A stretch of 6,776 nucleotides of DNA, taken from the NCBI GenBank assembly GCA_027023915.1, contig JALVUB010000188.1, positions 1 to 6,776 on the forward strand, read 5' to 3'. Made by a program: the position numbers and the translations under genes. Positions 6,604 through 6,776 of the stretch are shown here, in pieces. Under the pieces are notes generated by a model that saw only the letters and a program-made list of their open reading frames with translations, did no database searches and had not been told where the DNA came from. The DNA is from Sedimenticola sp. (GTDB taxonomy: Bacteria; Pseudomonadota; Gammaproteobacteria; Chromatiales; Chromatiaceae). How positions within the stretch are numbered: the stretch's first letter is position 1; each line of letters begins with the position of its first letter.

Positions 6604-6776
6604 ATGCGTTTGCGTGGTGACCAGCTTGAGGCACAACTGGAGCGGTCGCTGGCGCCTGTCTATGTGGTGAGCGGTGACGAGCCGCTGCTGGTGGGCGAGG
6701 CCACCGACGCCATCCGCGCCGCCGCGCGCAAGGCCGGCTACATCAGCCGCGAGCTGCTGGAGGCCGACAGCCGTTT
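6604..6776 (+). CDS. holA: DNA polymerase III delta subunit, 5' part (cut by window end)
   Basis: Only the first 57 codons are present and the reading frame runs off the window. HolA is the clamp-loader subunit that opens the beta sliding clamp. The visible start resembles HolA proteins: a short amphipathic lead (residues 1-16), then LAPVYVVSGDEPLL (16-29), the family's N-terminal strand and degenerate nucleotide-loop segment, then an alanine- and arginine-rich helix (32-43). Full-length HolA is about 340 residues, so most of the gene is missing. It begins two bases after the lptE stop. The nearest purine run (AAAGG, 6582-6586) is too far upstream to be a good ribosome-binding site, so translation is probably coupled to lptE. 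The position after lptE is the conserved one and strengthens the call. Confidence 0.9.
   Translation, partial: MRLRGDQLEAQLERSLAPVYVVSGDEPLLVGEATDAIRAAARKAGYISRELLEADSR

Noticed and set aside
5804..6634. 276-codon minus-strand frame covering the leuS end, lptE and the holA start
   Set aside because: It is antisense to three well-supported genes, has no recognisable family and carries the palindromic repeat in reverse.
6687..6694. Chi-like octamer GCTGGTGG (also at 4646-4653)
   Set aside because: This is the enterobacterial recombination octamer. In GC-rich coding DNA of another lineage, two copies are expected from Leu-Val codons and carry no evidence of function.

Overview
The window is a GC-rich, gene-dense stretch of chromosome from a Gram-negative bacterium, most likely a gammaproteobacterium of the free-living, Chromatiales-like kind. 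Three things point there: the conserved order leuS-lptE-holA, an LPS-assembly lipoprotein gene (so an LPS outer membrane), and a LeuRS that aligns closely with the E. coli enzyme. The lineage is judged from protein resemblance only. I see no phage, transposase, CRISPR, tRNA or rRNA sequence.

Layout: (1) Bases 1-94 are non-coding and hold two adjacent stem-loops; the second looks like a weak intrinsic terminator for a gene to the left. (2) 95-508 (+) encodes a small exported DUF4124 protein with a charged helical body and a Pro-rich tail. (3) 496-3402 (-) encodes a 968-residue membrane-anchored receptor with Cache-like, HAMP-like, GAF-like and HD-GYP parts. It converges on the DUF4124 gene with a 13-bp overlap of 3' ends. 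(4) 3403-3506 is the only other intergenic space. It is a divergent control region of about 100 bp with candidate, overlapping promoters for the HD-GYP gene and leuS. (5) 3507-6056 (+) is leuS, (6) 6053-6601 (+) is lptE, overlapping leuS by ATGA, and (7) 6604-6776 (+) is the 5' end of holA, 2 bp after lptE. Genes 5-7 look like one housekeeping transcription unit for tRNA-Leu charging, outer-membrane LPS insertion and the DNA polymerase III clamp loader. The HD-GYP gene is a separate signalling gene, predicted to degrade cyclic di-GMP in response to an unknown periplasmic ligand.

The most interesting points are these. A dispersed-repeat-like palindrome lies inside the start of lptE and is translated into the signal-peptide n-region. 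The HD-GYP catalytic domain is split by roughly 160 extra residues between its HD dyad and the next metal-ligand histidine. LeuRS has lost the zinc-ligand cysteines of its Zn1 module. I found no convincing evidence of a wholly undescribed system; most of the window is ordinary core genome.
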